From Acestrorhynchus altus (taxonomy: Eukaryota > Chordata > Actinopteri > Characiformes > Acestrorhynchidae): 64,000 nt of DNA. Shown one piece after another: positions 49,965-62,088 of the stretch. The notes under the pieces were generated by a model. That model saw only the letters and a program-made list of their open reading frames with translations, had not been told where the DNA came from and ran no database searches. The stretch's first letter is position 1, and each line of letters begins with the position of its first letter. The position numbers and the translations under genes were made by a program. The DNA lies in contig CM067504.1 of assembly GCA_034509495.1 (NCBI GenBank), forward strand, positions 5,652,442 to 5,716,441, in the 5' to 3' direction.

Positions 49965-50800
49965 CATTATGGGACAAGTATTGGGACACCTATTCATTCA
50001 TAGTTTCTCCTGCCTTTGTTGGAGTAACTGTCCAGGAAAGGCCTACAAGGTTCCAATTGGATTTGATTCCTGAAACAATTCAATTACAAACTTGATTTAA
50101 TTAGATTCAAAAGTTTCATTCAGGCATATTTCACTTACAATCACAGTTTATTAACTTCAGCTTCGTAAACTTTAGTCCTGAAATACACAACTGAGCTAGC
50201 TAACATATCAGCCCGTCAGAACCAGTCATTGTCTTGCTGGTTTTCTACAGAAGGAGGCGCTGCAATGCACTGTGTGCTGTGAGGCAGCAGGTGTGTTGTT
50301 GTGAGGTATGGCAGCCTTTATTAGCTCCAGCTGAGAATCTACAGAACTTGTCAAAACTCTGAATTCAACAGCTGAATTTGAGTGGGTCCTGAAAACTTGT
50401 GCTGTGACCGAGACTGAACTTTTGTAAAATTAGAATGTTATGATTTGTGATTATGTATTTATTATGTTTCTGGGACAAAAACTCAGTGTTATGGTAAAAT
50501 TACAGATTTATAGGAAAAACTAAAATCAGTTTGAATCTAAATTAGTTTTAGACCCACTCCTACTTTCCACTAGATTGTAGAGCATTGTTGTGAGGATTTG
50601 ATTGCATTCAGTGACAAGAGCGTTAGTAAGGTCGGGATGTTGGATGTTCACCCCCTCACCTCATCCTCAACTCCCCAAATCATTCTAAAAGTTGTATGGT
50701 TGTATGGATCATCATTCCAGAGAACACAGCTCCACAGCTCAGTGGTAGTAAATTGGTAGTCGTGGTAGTAAAAACCCACTCCCTAGGTGTGTGTGACTGT
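49965..50800. mobile_element. composite DNA-transposon debris
   Basis: Left: TATGGGACAAGTATTGGGACA, the TIR of the family at 6300. Right: GAGGATTTGATTGCATTCAG and ATCATCATTCCAGAGAACAC (family interior). The middle is diverged. Confidence 0.5.
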
Positions 50801-51181
50801 GTGTGCTGTGGGCTCTGGATTAACCGTGACCCTACTCAGGAAGAAGAAGATTAGATAATGACTGACTGACTGATTGACTGACATCTGGAATCAGCTATGG
50901 CTTGGTCATGCTGGCATGATTGATGACTCTGAATGGCTATGAAATCTCAACAGCTTCAGATCCCATCACAAAACAATGGAGGTGTTGATTCCAGAGGACA
51001 CATTTAAAGGGACTATAAGAGGCTACAGCAGCCTGAAGAACAGCAACTGAACCAAAGCAAAGCAACAAGCCTCTCTCATGACTGTCCTGCACAGTGTGTC
51101 TACTACCATCTAAGCATTCAGCAACAGAGGGTCACTGCTGCACCAGGACACCAGCTGCTCACATTCCTTTCTGTAGGCAGA
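50801..51181. other. non-genic spacer
   Basis: Nothing recognised beyond a short GACTGACTGATTGACTGAC run near 50860. Confidence 0.3.
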
Positions 51182-51415
51182 TTACTTATCACTGTTGTTT
51201 ATGAAGCCAAACATGGTGGTGCCATCAACAAACTTCATTAACTTCACAGATGAGTCCTTGTAGATGCAGTTGATGGTGTAGAGACTGTAGATCTGGCTGA
51301 GAGCACACAGCCTTGTGGTACTCCAGTACTGAGGATCCAGATATCTGATGTGTCTCCTGTTGGTCAGGAAATCAATGGTTTGCTGACACATGGGATCTAG
51401 CACTGGCAGCTTGGA
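51182..51415 (-). mobile_element. LINE reverse-transcriptase fragment
   Basis: The minus frame reads QTIDFLTNRRHIRYL, then LCALSQIYSLYTINCI and KFVDGTTMFGFINNSDK. This matches the layout of fish LINE reverse transcriptases (GxPQGCVLSPxLYSLYT then FADDTTVVGLI). The catalytic FADD is FVDG, so the enzyme is inactive. Confidence 0.75.
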
Positions 51416-52160
51416 CGGTTTGACCTGCAGGAGGTTTGGCGAAATTATGCCCTCAAACAGAACTCTAGCAAAGGTAGAATGACTTGTGTGCCTAGGGTTG
51501 TTGTCTTGCTCCATGAACCACATTCTCTTGTGATTGAACTCACAAACAGATGTCCTGATATTTTCCTTTAGAATTTGCTCATATCGTTCAGAATTCATTG
51601 TTCAATCAATAATTGCAAACCATCCTGGCCCAAATGAAGCAAAACAGGCCCATACTATGATCCTTCACAGAGGAGATAAGGTTTTTAAGGTGGAATGTAG
51701 TTTTTTTCCTTTCTTATTTGAACCAAAAAGTTGTTTTGCTCTCATCCTTCCACAAAATACTTTCCCAGTAGCCCTCTGCCTTGTCCATGTGAGCTTAACG
51801 CAAACTACAGCAGTTCCTTTTGGAAAGCAGCAGTTTTCTCCTTGCAGCCCTTCCATACACACCATTGTTGTTCATACAACATTGCTATTTGCCCCTAAAA
51901 CATCCCTGCACAAATGTGTTGTGAAGATCAGAATTTGATAGATCCCTGTTTTTGAAATAGAACTGGGATCTCACTCACACCTGATTGTCATCCCATCAAT
52001 TGAAAAACCTCACCCTAATTCTAAAGGTTGCCACTCACTGAAATGTAATATCGGATCATTTTCCTCAATAAATGAGCAAGTATTATATTTTTGTCTCATT
52101 TGTTCGACATGGTTCTAATTTTAGCAAAGGATTCACAAATTTTTGATCACCAGTCTATGT
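51416..52160 (-). mobile_element. Tc1-like transposon, 5' portion plus terminus
   Basis: In reverse it carries a broken transposase (EQDNNPRHTSHS around 51500 and an internal region to 51900). The end is typical of the family: GTGAAGATCAGAATTTGATAG, CACACCTGATTGTCATCCCA, GGATCATTTTCCTCAATAAA. It abuts the LINE fragment at about 51416. Confidence 0.8.
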
Positions 52161-52329
52161 ATCACATCACCTCAATGACTATGTTCTTGATACCATGGTG
52201 ACTACAGTGTACTCTTAATCTATTCTTTTTTTTTACCTCTATACGCAGATTACATTTATTGAATATTTATTCATTCATTTGAACAAATAATGTGATTCTC
52301 ACATCCTCTCTGAGCTCCTCTGCTTACCG

Positions 52330-52720
52330 TCTTATGTTCTTTTTGTGTTTTATTCTTCTCTTTAGTTCTACTTGAAAATATTGCCAAATTCCTGACCTAT
52401 TATAGTCTCTCCCTTCCGCTTTATTACGTGTCTAAACTTAGGTCACATGAGAGAGAAAATGATTGTGGCATGAAAATAAACAATTACGTGCCGTGCCTTC
52501 AGGATAAAAGCCTTCATAGAATCCTTGGCCCTGTAAATGACGCTATTCATTCAGGGGCCTCTTTGGGCAGCCATGACGTGTGTGTAAACTACTGCTGACC
52601 CATAACCATCCCGCACACACAGGGCACAGCATCGCTGCTGTTTGTATGCATTTATGGATTCCACAGGCCCGTTTCCTCTCCCTTCTGCACTTTCGCTCGC
52701 TGTCCATCTGTTGGAACTCC
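52330..52720. other. candidate conserved non-coding element
   Basis: Non-repetitive island with TTATTACGTGTC, TAGGTCACATGAG, AAATAAACAATTACGTG (forkhead/homeodomain-like) and TGTAAATGACGCTATTCATT. No coding frame. Function is inference. Confidence 0.3.
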
Positions 52721-52725
52721 TCTAA

Positions 52726-52730
<5 letters not shown>

Positions 52731-52768
<38 letters not shown>
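52731..52768. repeat. (CT)n microsatellite
   Basis: About 19 CT units; inverse partner of the (GA)n at 52902. Confidence 0.97.
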
Positions 52769-52773
<5 letters not shown>

Positions 52774-52899
52774 CCTCCTTCCAAACATTCCCCTCTTTTC
52801 AGCAGAGTTAATGTGCTGTGTGTGTGAAAGGGCAGCGCTCACCTGATTACAGATGATCAGCGTCAGCCCCGTTTTGTCAGTGTGTTTGGGGGCATGAGA

Positions 52900-52901
<2 letters not shown>

Positions 52902-52947
<46 letters not shown>
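52902..52947. repeat. (GA)n microsatellite
   Basis: About 23 GA units, about 135 bp from the opposing (CT)n run. Confidence 0.97.
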
Positions 52948-52951
<4 letters not shown>

Positions 52952-53118
52952 ATGGCTGATGCTGAATTTCCAGAAGTGGAATAATCATGGGAAGAAATGA
53001 GTCTCAGAAAATGTTTGTAAATAAAACACATGTAAACAGGACTGGACAGGAATGATGTGGGTACTTGGTGGGTAGGTTTGACATTGTGAGGCATTCAAAT
53101 GAATTAAGTTTCATGCTC

Positions 53119-53192
53119 ATAAGATAAGATAAGATAAGATAAGATAAGATAAGATAAGATAAGATAAGATAAGATAAGATAAGATAAGATAA
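53119..53192. repeat. (GATAA)n pentanucleotide repeat with retroelement 3' end
   Basis: About 14 units of AAGAT. It is followed by TTCTTAATTAGTCCTGTACA and, at about 53260-53330, body sequence. The layout matches the GGATA-tailed repeat at 58886. Confidence 0.9.
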
Positions 53193-53339
53193 TTCTTAAT
53201 TAGTCCTGTACAGCAGCAAAGGGATAGGAAAGGTGTGTCCGTGGTCTGCTGAGAGCCCTACTGGTTGTAGAGTCTAAGGAGCTGCCTGGTGCTGGCAGAG
53301 TCTGGCCCTCTCGTACACGCATTTGATGAAATCAAGGAA

Positions 53340-53880
53340 GACCTTATTGCTGTACTGACTCTGTAAGTTTGCCCCTTGCACATGCTTTCCATTTTGAAAG
53401 TTTGAAAGCAATTTGAGCAGTTGGAGGAGTTCTAGAGCCAGCTACATGAAGGATCTGGGAGACCTACACAAAGCGTGGAGAGAGAACCGATGGATTGTCT
53501 GACATGCAGAGAGTGATGCAACAGCCACAAATGTGGTCTTTTAGTGTGCAGTGATGGCCTCCATGAGCAATCCTGTTAGTGTCAGCATCATGGGTAGACA
53601 GCTGTCTCAGCAGATTGTTAAGATGACTGGCCTTAACACCACGTCAGCGTCGCCAAAGACTGCAATGGCGCTGTGTCAGACTGTGATGGAGTCAATTACA
53701 ATGGCAATAGTTCATCTTCAGTGATGAGTCCTGCTTTTGTCTTGGTGGAGGTGACCAAGGAATCTGAGTGTATGCTATTCCAGCAGCTACACGGCTCAAA
53801 AATCTGCAGGAACTGAGTGAGAATATTCAAGTTGTATGGGGTTTGAGAAGGACTTGCAACTTTCAAGTTATATTATATAC
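53340..53880 (+). mobile_element. TACACTCAT-family Tc1-like remnant
   Basis: Contains the family blocks TTGCACATGCTTTCCATT, GGATCTGGGAGACCTACACA and TCATCTTCAGTGATGAGTCC. No intact transposase and no clear TIRs. Confidence 0.7.
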
Positions 53881-54239
53881 CAATTTTACCTTATAACGAC
53901 TGTCTCATAATTGGGTGAATATTGTCTATATTGGTGCTACTCTCTTATTGGTGGGCTCAGAATAATGCTAACTGCACTATGTAACTCTGATGAACCTGGC
54001 AGGACAGTGCTTGCAAGAACCATGTAATGTTTGTGTAATATCTAGCAGTATCTAGCAAGTCATCTTGATAAGTAGCCCAAATGAATTTGAGATAAATAAT
54101 AATAAAATAATAATTACTGCAAGGTAAAATAAAAGCCTTCATCCATTCATCATAGACACTGTTGTGGGTCTGGAGCCTAAAGAAATCATTGGGCACAAGT
54201 TAGGAATACCCTGGACAAAGCACTAGTCAATTACAGGCC

Positions 54240-54240
54240 A

Positions 54241-54331
<91 letters not shown>

Positions 54332-54332
54332 C
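54240..54332. repeat. (CA)n microsatellite
   Basis: About 46 CA units with one interruption. Confidence 0.98.
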
Positions 54333-55635
54333 TGACTCTTACTCACATTCTGTATTCTGTGTGGCAGCTTCTCATTCAGTGTTTATATCACTGCATATTA
54401 ATTTATCATGTTTATTTTATTAATGAATTTCTGCAGTTATAATATTTGGATCATTACTGGCTTGCACTTTCCTCACAGAGTGCAACAGATACATCTTTCA
54501 ATAACACTTCATAATTTTTTGGCCTAACATGACCAACAAATGCATTCATTGAATATATTAAGTCTTTGGTGTATAAACAATATGTAGATATATTTGCTTT
54601 AAAATGCAATGATTTATAATGATTTTTTAAAATAATAAAATAAGTACCTTTTTCATATTAAGTTTTCATTTTTATATTTGATCATGAAAAAGGATAACTA
54701 TTATTTATAAATATTATCTAACACAAATGGAAATCTTGGATAAGTGAATAAATGGAAAATCTTAACCCTTTATTCTGTCGTTTTGTGTTTTCTCATAAAG
54801 ATGTTTATGTCTGTATCCGATCAATTCAGTATTAAATCGTTATTGTTGATTGATTTTAAAAAATAGAAATGCGGTTGTGCGCCAGAGCCGCAAACACTGG
54901 TTGAGAAACACAAACATGAATATCACACAAGGGTTAAATTAACCTTATTCATTAAAATTCAGGCACGAAACATCTCTGCATAAAAAAAAGTAGGTTTTTT
55001 GAATGAACATATAATTTAACATTGAACTAAAGTTAGTTCAGTACTTGAGATAATAACAGCAGTACGTCTTTGCTGTAATCCGACAACAGAGCACCCTAAA
55101 TGGAAATGTTCACTAATTTGGAACTCTGAGCTCACACTGATCAAAATATTTAGACAGTGGCCTTTAAACAATGGACAGGCTCTGGCTGTTCTGCTCAGCA
55201 GGCCCAGCTTTGACCCTACCTAAAAACACATGGTAAACCCTTTACCCAGTGGTTTCACTGTCAAAGCCAAATATCAAATTTACAGTTTTGAATTTAATGC
55301 AAATATAATCAAAATCAAAAGACATGTTTGGGGTCTGAGGATTACATTTCAGTATTTACTGGAGCTACGATGCAAATATATATAACAAATAATGGAAGTA
55401 AATGGGAGTATTTGTATGCATTCGGCTGTTAAGTAACATCAAAGGGGCTTTCTGATGTGGTCTGAGATAATGTTTGTCATACAGTTATTGATGAAAATGG
55501 ACAAATGTACAAAATAGGCTTCGATAAACTGCTACTGCACAGTCGTCCTGTCTTACAATGACAGAAACCAAGCAAGTCTAGTATCAGAGTGCACTAAAAA
55601 ACAACAACACCTTTGAGTGTGTATTCTAAGGGTTA
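54333..55635. other. AT-rich non-genic region
   Basis: No exon or known repeat recognised. 54420-54760 is particularly AT-rich. Confidence 0.35.
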
Positions 55636-55639
55636 GGGT

Positions 55640-56115
55640 TAATGATAGCTACACCCAGAAGGAATCAGTTTATTGCATTGCAATACTGTCATGGAGTCAC
55701 TCAGAATGGCAGTGGGTCATCTTCAGTGGTGAGCCCGACTTTTGGTGACAACCAACGAGGTTAACGAGGTTCTACAACCAGTGGTCCTACCTTTTCTGAA
55801 TGCACACTATTCCAACAGGACAACGCTCTTCTGCATACTGCTTGCCTTGAGGATACAGATACTATACCATGGCCAGTTGCATCATGTAAAATGTAACCCT
55901 ACCTGCACAATCTGCAGAACTGAGTGAGAACGTTCAAGCTTGCATGGGATGGATTACCGCAGGACAACATTAGGAACCTCTACAATTCCAGGCCAAGACG
56001 TCTGACATGTTGCATTAAACCCAGCACTGTACTGAGAGACACTAGTTTTGTAGGTGTAGATCAATAAATATTAGCCAAATCAGTCAATTTTATTGCATTT
56101 AATATTTTGTTATCA
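55640..56115 (+). mobile_element. TACACTCAT-family Tc1-like remnant
   Basis: TACACCCAGAAGGAATCA, CAGTGGGTCATCTTCAGTGG, the TTCCAACAGGACAACGCTCT block (FQQDNA, second acidic region), and the 3' block at 56010-56074. The last is the part matched by the exon-carrying element at 38254. Confidence 0.75.
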
Positions 56116-56581
56116 TGTAAACAAAAATGGGATAAAAAATAAGTTCTACAATTCTACAATTTCTATAAGAAATTGGTTAAGAAAGTGGATGAGGGGGTAG
56201 AGGTAAAGAAGTGGAGAGAGTGAAAGAGAGAGAGGGGGGTTGATTATTCACATTGATGAATAATACCATCACAGCCCTGCCTCTATCAGACAGCCTCCAA
56301 CACTGCAAAGGTTCAAACCGAACAAACTGAATTAGCAAGCACAACTAACACAAGTCACTATGTGACATGTCTGTAATTACACATCTGTGTGTGTGTGTGT
56401 GTGTGTGTATGTGTTTATCCTGACAGTTTTTCCTTCCTCTATTAGCTTTGCATTCTGTGTTTTCTCACTGCCTTGTTATTCTCACTTGCTTTCATTCGTT
56501 TCCCTTCTGCTCTGCTCTGCTCAAGTGTGAGCTGAATCTCAACAGCTGTGTGAGCCTGCCGCAAAGACTCCTGGGACAAAT

Positions 56582-56585
<4 letters not shown>

Positions 56586-56637
<52 letters not shown>
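56586..56637. repeat. (CT)n microsatellite
   Basis: About 26 CT units, next to a LINE-like 3' end. Confidence 0.97.
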
Positions 56638-56639
<2 letters not shown>

Positions 56640-56640
<1 letters not shown>

Positions 56641-56790
56641 ATATCTCAGATTCAGATTCAAGGTTTATTGGCATGTTTGTAATATTACCAAGACATTATA
56701 TTAGTACAATATCAACACAAATGACAAGGACAGAAACAATATTGACAAAAGAAATGACAACAATAGCAGTGAATGAATAAAATATAATAC
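56640..56790. mobile_element. LINE-type 3' end fragment
   Basis: CAGATTCAAGGTTTATTGGC, then A-rich text with ACAATATTGACAAAAGAAAT, resembles a widespread fish LINE tail. Family uncertain. Confidence 0.45.
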
Positions 56791-56819
56791 ACTGGTTGTC
56801 AAAATAAAACAAACAAACC

Positions 56820-57420
56820 AGCTTCGTAGAAGGAATCACCCAATTGCAGTGCACGATCACACTGGTGACAACCAGGCTGTCATAGAGTCAATAGTCATAA
56901 CAGCTGCAGCAAGTTTGCTTTTGTGCTGGTGGAGACAACCAACAAAGGTGTGTGTGGAAGCACCGTGGTCAACAGTTTGCTGTCATGCATCACACATCTA
57001 GAAGACCTGGTCTCATGGTGTGGGTGCAATTTCGTATGATGCCAAATCACCTTTAGTCTTCATTACAGTCACTTTGACGGCCCAAGTTTGCAGTAATTGG
57101 CTCCTGCATCCAGTTATCCTTTTCTGAACCCACACTCCAGGACGTTATTTCAACAGGACGATGTTCATCTGCATACTGCTGCCGTCTTTAGACCTTTCTG
57201 GATGTGTGATGCATGACAAACCGGCTATCTTGGTGCTGATCATGGTGCCTCCACACACTGATTTGTTGGTCATCTCCACCAAGACGAAAACAGGACTGTT
57301 CTACCATTCTGACTGGAACTCCAGGACAGTCTGGTACATCAGCTGCTCTCATGCATTGCTCAGTAGGATCAGAGGGCCTCTTTCAAGCATATTGTTCAGC
57401 TTTCTCAGAACCTGCATAAT
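56820..57420 (+). mobile_element. TACACTCAT-family Tc1-like remnants
   Basis: Transposase-like blocks GGACGTTATTTCAACAGGAC (FQQD) and, in reverse, TTGGTCATCTCCACCAAGAC. Two partial copies appear to meet near 57200. Confidence 0.65.
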
Positions 57421-57719
57421 ACCATGCCATCACCGACATGGACCCTGCAGCACATTAACCTATTCACAGTCCAGCAGCAAAGTTCGCATCAGCAAAGCCG
57501 CTAATATAGCTGACCTTCAAATAAGAAAGGTAACCAAAGCAACGGGGGAACGAGATGGGTTTCATTTATTCTAATTGCAAATCTCTCTTTCATGCTCTTT
57601 CATCTTTTTTATCTACCTGCACCCCCATGTTTATCCTTTTCTCTTTGAGTTCCTCTTTAATATTGTCTACATTTTCTTCTTAGTCTATCTCAATGTTCTA
57701 CCTGTGTTACTCTCCCTTT

Positions 57720-58207
57720 ATACACTTTATGGCATAAAGTAATGGGACACACCCTTTATTCAGGGAATTCAGGTGTCTGATTCCATCCCATTGCCACTTG
57801 TATATAAAATCAAGCCCCTAGTCATGCAGTCTGCCTGTATAAACATTAGTGAAAGAATGGGTGGTTCTGAAGAGCTCACTGAACTCACAAGTGTGGTGCT
57901 GTATCTGGATGGCACCACTGCAGCAAGTCAGGTCATGAAATTTCTAGATCTTCCACAATCAAATGTGGGTGCTATTATGGAAAAGTGCACTTAGCAACTA
58001 AAGACGCTCAGCCACGCATTGTCAAACCATGTACATTCCTGAAGAGGACAGTACATAAACGCTACCAATGCTCTGTTTCAAAACCTGCTACAGAGTTAAA
58101 AAAGGGGACCAACTCTATAGCAAAGCTTATGGGTTTAGAATGGGAGGTCAAAAGAGCTCCTGTAGGTATAATGTGTAGATGTCCCTATACTTTTGTCCAT
58201 ATAGTGT
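57720..58207. mobile_element. GGACAAAAGTATTGGGACA-family DNA transposon, about 490 bp
   Basis: The left end TACACTTTATGGCATAAAGT with AATGGGACAC and the right end GTCCCTATACTTTTGTCCAT with ATAGTGT are inverse. The interior keeps a 73-codon frame without a catalytic core. Confidence 0.75.
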
Positions 58208-58439
58208 TTCCATCAATCTATCCAGCTCTTCCTTTATCTCATTGTGTTTTCTCTCTCTCTCTGTCTAAATGTCTCAGTTTGTTCTTTTATTATTCTCTCA
58301 CTAGTCATCCTCCATCCATCTCTTTATCCATCCATCTCCTTTATCTATCACTCTTTCTTTACCCCTTCCTTCTGTTTTATTCAGCTGGTGATCATCTTAA
58401 ACTTCAATTACACTTCATTTGAACTATGTGCTTGTCAGT

Positions 58440-58451
58440 GACACGCACACA

Positions 58452-58526
<75 letters not shown>
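58440..58526. repeat. (CA)n microsatellite
   Basis: About 42 CA units. Confidence 0.98.
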
Positions 58527-58529
<3 letters not shown>

Positions 58530-58885
58530 AATAGATCCGTAAATTCCAGCAGCTACTGCTTCTGCAGCACTTGCTATATTTAGCATGAGTCTCAAAACAC
58601 TGGTGTTGAGCTACGTTCTCAACACTGCAGGAGTAGCACAGGCCTATTCCCTCCTCAATCTGATACACATGTTTAATCACTCTGATTTCACCCTTGTCTT
58701 ATCTGCTTTACACACATCTTTTTCTGGCTGGCAGGAAAAAAAACATGTAGACCTGATACAGATTACAGAATTTATAGTGTCTGCCAGTTAAAAGTCCACT
58801 TGGTGGGTACGTTTGACATTGTAAGACATTCAAATGGTTCAGGTTTCTTTCTCAGCTGTGTAATGTAAGTAGGGATGGGCCTTAT

Positions 58886-59060
58886 TAGGATAGGATAGGA
58901 TAGAATAGGATAGGATAGAACTTTATTGATCCCTTAGGAGGGTTCCCTCAGGGAAATTACTGTACCTGACTGACTACACTGCTCACAAGGATAGGGAAAC
59001 AGGCTGGTCAAGAGGCCTCTGGGTTCACCTGGTGCAGGACAATGCCCAGTCTCATGTGGC
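58886..59060. mobile_element. retroelement 3' end with (TAGGA)n tail
   Basis: Five to six GGATA units, then GAACTTTATTGATCCCTTAG and GAGGGTTCCCTCAGGGAAAT. Second copy of the repeat at 22575. Confidence 0.65.
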
Positions 59061-59129
59061 CAGAGTGTGAAGGCAGTGAAGGCATTGAGGCTGTTGATTA
59101 GCCTTCACATTCCCCAGACCTTCTATCCA

Positions 59130-59525
59130 GTGGATAGAAGAAGGCATGCTCCAGCGAAATTAAGGATCTGAGAGACCAAAATGAAGTGAGGAAAGGGAGA
59201 ACCAGCAAATTGTACATTAACAACTGCCCTTAACACCATTTCAACATCACCAAAGACTGCAATGATGTTGTGCCAGACTGCCATAGATTTATTCAGAATG
59301 GCAGCGAATCCTGCTTTTGTCTTGGTGGAGAAGACCAACAAATCTGTGGAATCCATGTATGGAGGCACCGTGGTGCCAGACCTATCCCTGATTGCAAATG
59401 TGTGAATGCACTATTAACACTCCACTGAGTGAGAATATTCAAGATACATGGGATGCATTATTGTAGGACACCTCTGCAACCCCATATCAAGACATCATTA
59501 ATGTTGTGCAAAAACTACAATATAG
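59130..59525 (+). mobile_element. TACACTCAT-family Tc1-like remnant
   Basis: CAGCGAAATTAAGGATCTGA, AACACCATTTCAACATCACC and TTTTGTCTTGGTGGAGAAGA are family blocks. Internal deletions. Confidence 0.65.
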
Positions 59526-60489
59526 TGAGACTATTTCTGTATGAGTTACTTAATACATATTGTTTTTTTATTGTTTCTTCTGAATATCATAGTAATCCTT
59601 CACTTGCTTTCAAGTTAACCTATTTTTGATTATTGTAATGATTATAATTCATAATGATGATGATGATGATGTACTAGTTAGGATTAGTAATTCACTATAA
59701 AGCATGTATCTATAAACACAGCATTTCTGTGCTGAGCACGTTTTTATTTGATGTTATTATTGTTTTTGTTTTTGTTTTGTTTTTTTTGTTTTTTTGTGTG
59801 ATGGCCTCAGGTCACAGTTGGACATCGATTGTTTCGTCTCATTACATGTGTCACACAACCTCTCACACTTATTGGTTTGTGCTCTCAAGAGAATGGTGAA
59901 CAATCTATCCTCTCAGTTATTACACTCACAGACAACACATTATCGCACAAGAGGCTCGGGACTGTCCATTACAACACAGCAATGATGTAAGTCACAAGAG
60001 AAAGTATGTGGGTGTGTAATTCACTCACTGCTGCAAAAAGCTCCTCCGTTTGATAGTCAGCCTACTGCTGGGAAACGGCAAAGTGCTGGAAACTCACACA
60101 TCTACCCATTTTCACACTCGTAAAGCATTCAATACCACAAATGTTAAAAGCCCATATTTGACTGAGAGAAAAAAATTAAAAATAAATGTTTAGAAATGGT
60201 TAAAAATGTCCTACAAATTTCTTTAAAAGTGGACAGATCAACCTTCAGCTAACCAGAAATATCTAGCTGTGTTAATTTCCCTGTGTGATAGTTATAAAAC
60301 TGTAAATTAAAAAAATCTAACAACGTTAACAAACTGCCCTTTTAAGCATGCCAAGTCCAAACAACCTCAAACACTGCAGAGGTTAAAATAGACTGGACAA
60401 CCCACATGGCAACATGCCTGCAATTACGCATCTGTGTGTGCTTCATAAGCTAATAAAGCAAAGCTACATACACGATATCAATATCAGAA
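59526..60489. other. non-genic region
   Basis: A short ATG run near 59660 and a T-rich tract near 59760. No exon recognised. Confidence 0.35.
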
Positions 60490-60905
60490 TGATACTGTGA
60501 GTTCATTGTTCCTGGTGTGCTGCAGTTATAGGCACCAAATCAAAGTTTACGGCCCTTGGTTTGAGATATTGAGTGACATTCGTTATTAGAAAATAGCTCT
60601 GAACTAATAGCAGCATTGCTTCATTTAAATGCAGAGCAGTTTTTGGCTCATTTAACTGATGAGATAAAAGAAGGCAGCCTCTGCAGTACCTTTGGGTTGC
60701 GGTGGAACATCAATGCAGATACACTTCAAAAACAGATGGGATGAGCTGTTTGTCTAAAATGCTGTCTATAGCCGGCGGAGGTGTGGGGGTGAGTAATATT
60801 TTAATGGGAGCTGATTGTTTTGTCATTATCATTTGTTACCAGAAAACTAAGACATTTATTTCCAAGTTTCCAAGGCTTCCCGAAACTGTCATTTAGAATT
60901 TCACT
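60490..60905. other. candidate conserved non-coding element
   Basis: Non-repetitive island with even composition. It includes AACTGATGAGATAAAAG (GATA-like) and CTGATTGTTTTGTCATTATC (SOX-like ATTGTTTTG). No coding frame with domain features. Confidence 0.28.
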
Positions 60906-61049
60906 GGTTTGTGGTGGTTACAGGTGACTAATATGGACTGACATTTATAGAGAATTTCTTTCAGCCAATTATGTAACAAAGTCAGAACTAAAATTGGGAA
61001 TTTTTCAGTGGCTACCACAATTTATACATTAACATAGATATATTTCATT

Positions 61050-61705
61050 TACACTCATCAACAAAGAAATAGTTGCACCCATGAGGGGGTGTGAGATTGC
61101 AATGCCATTGGAAACAAAGACAAAAGTTACCATTTATTTAACAATTAATGATAAAAAAAATTTTATTGAGTCTTCGCCAAGACAAAAGTGGGACTAAGAT
61201 GACCTGCTGTCTTTCTGAGTGACTCCATGACAATCTGACACAACACCATTGCGGTCTTTGGCGATGCTGATGCCGGCACTCACAGAATGACTTATGGAGT
61301 GGATCACTGATCACTAAATGTATACTGTCTTCAGTGTTGCATCACTCCATGCATACTGGACAACCTGTCGGTTCTCCCTCTCTGAGGTATGTGTAGGTCT
61401 CCTTGGTGCTTCAAGTTTCTGGTGCATGCATTCCTCTACCCACGCCTGCCACCAGTGTGCTATGGTAATATATACCCAACTGGTATGGTGCACAATATGT
61501 CAGTACAACCATCCCATTTCCTGGAGACCTACAATGTGACCCCTCTCAAACTTCTGGAAAGGCTTTTGATCTTCTTTCCAAGGCAGACTTCACTTGCAAA
61601 GGCTGCTACCAACACAAAAGCACGAGTCAGAATGGAAAGCATGCACAACAGGATGACCTTAATAGAGTCAGGCAGGTACAGCAAAAATGTTGGTCCTTAC
61701 ATACA
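61050..61705 (-). mobile_element. TACACTCAT-family Tc1-like remnant, minus orientation
   Basis: TIR TACACTCATCAACAAAGAAA at the left. The reversed transposase block at about 61172-61260 includes CTTCGCCAAGACAAAAGTGG. No clear right TIR. Confidence 0.7.
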
Positions 61706-61711
61706 TTACAT

Positions 61712-61985
61712 ATGTGGCTGAGCATGAAACTTGAATTATTTGCATGTCTCAGACTCTGTTGGTTTGGACATGTGTTGAGGAAGAATAGTGGATATATCAG
61801 ACAAAGAATGTTGGAGATGGAGCTGCTGGGCAGAAGGAGAAGAGGAAGACCTCAGAGAAGCTTAATGGATGTAGTGAAGGTGGACGTGGAGATGGTTGGT
61901 GGAACAGTAGAGGCAGGGGATAAGGCAAGATGGAGCCAGATGATCTGCTGTTGTGACCCCTAAAGGGAGCAGCTGAAAGAATGAA
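61712..61985 (+). mobile_element. RTE-type LINE ORF C-terminus and 3' end
   Basis: The 83-codon frame reads LCWFGHVLRKNSGYIRQRML, then RRRRGRPQRSLMDVVKVD. This is the characteristic RTE/BovB C-terminus. It runs into GTTGTGACCCCTAAAGGGAG and CAGCTGAAAGAATGAA, the family 3' end. It is severely 5'-truncated. Confidence 0.85.
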
Positions 61986-62050
61986 TACAAAACATGATTT
62001 CAACAGTGGCCCATATCACACAACAGCTCTGTCAATTACTCATCATTACA

Positions 62051-62053
<3 letters not shown>

Positions 62054-62085
<32 letters not shown>
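62054..62085. repeat. (TG)n microsatellite
   Basis: About 15 TG units. Confidence 0.95.

Positions 62086-62088
<3 letters not shown>

Noticed and set aside
61712..61963. 83-codon frame with a basic GRPQRS stretch
   Set aside because: It is the RTE LINE C-terminus leading directly into the family 3' end.
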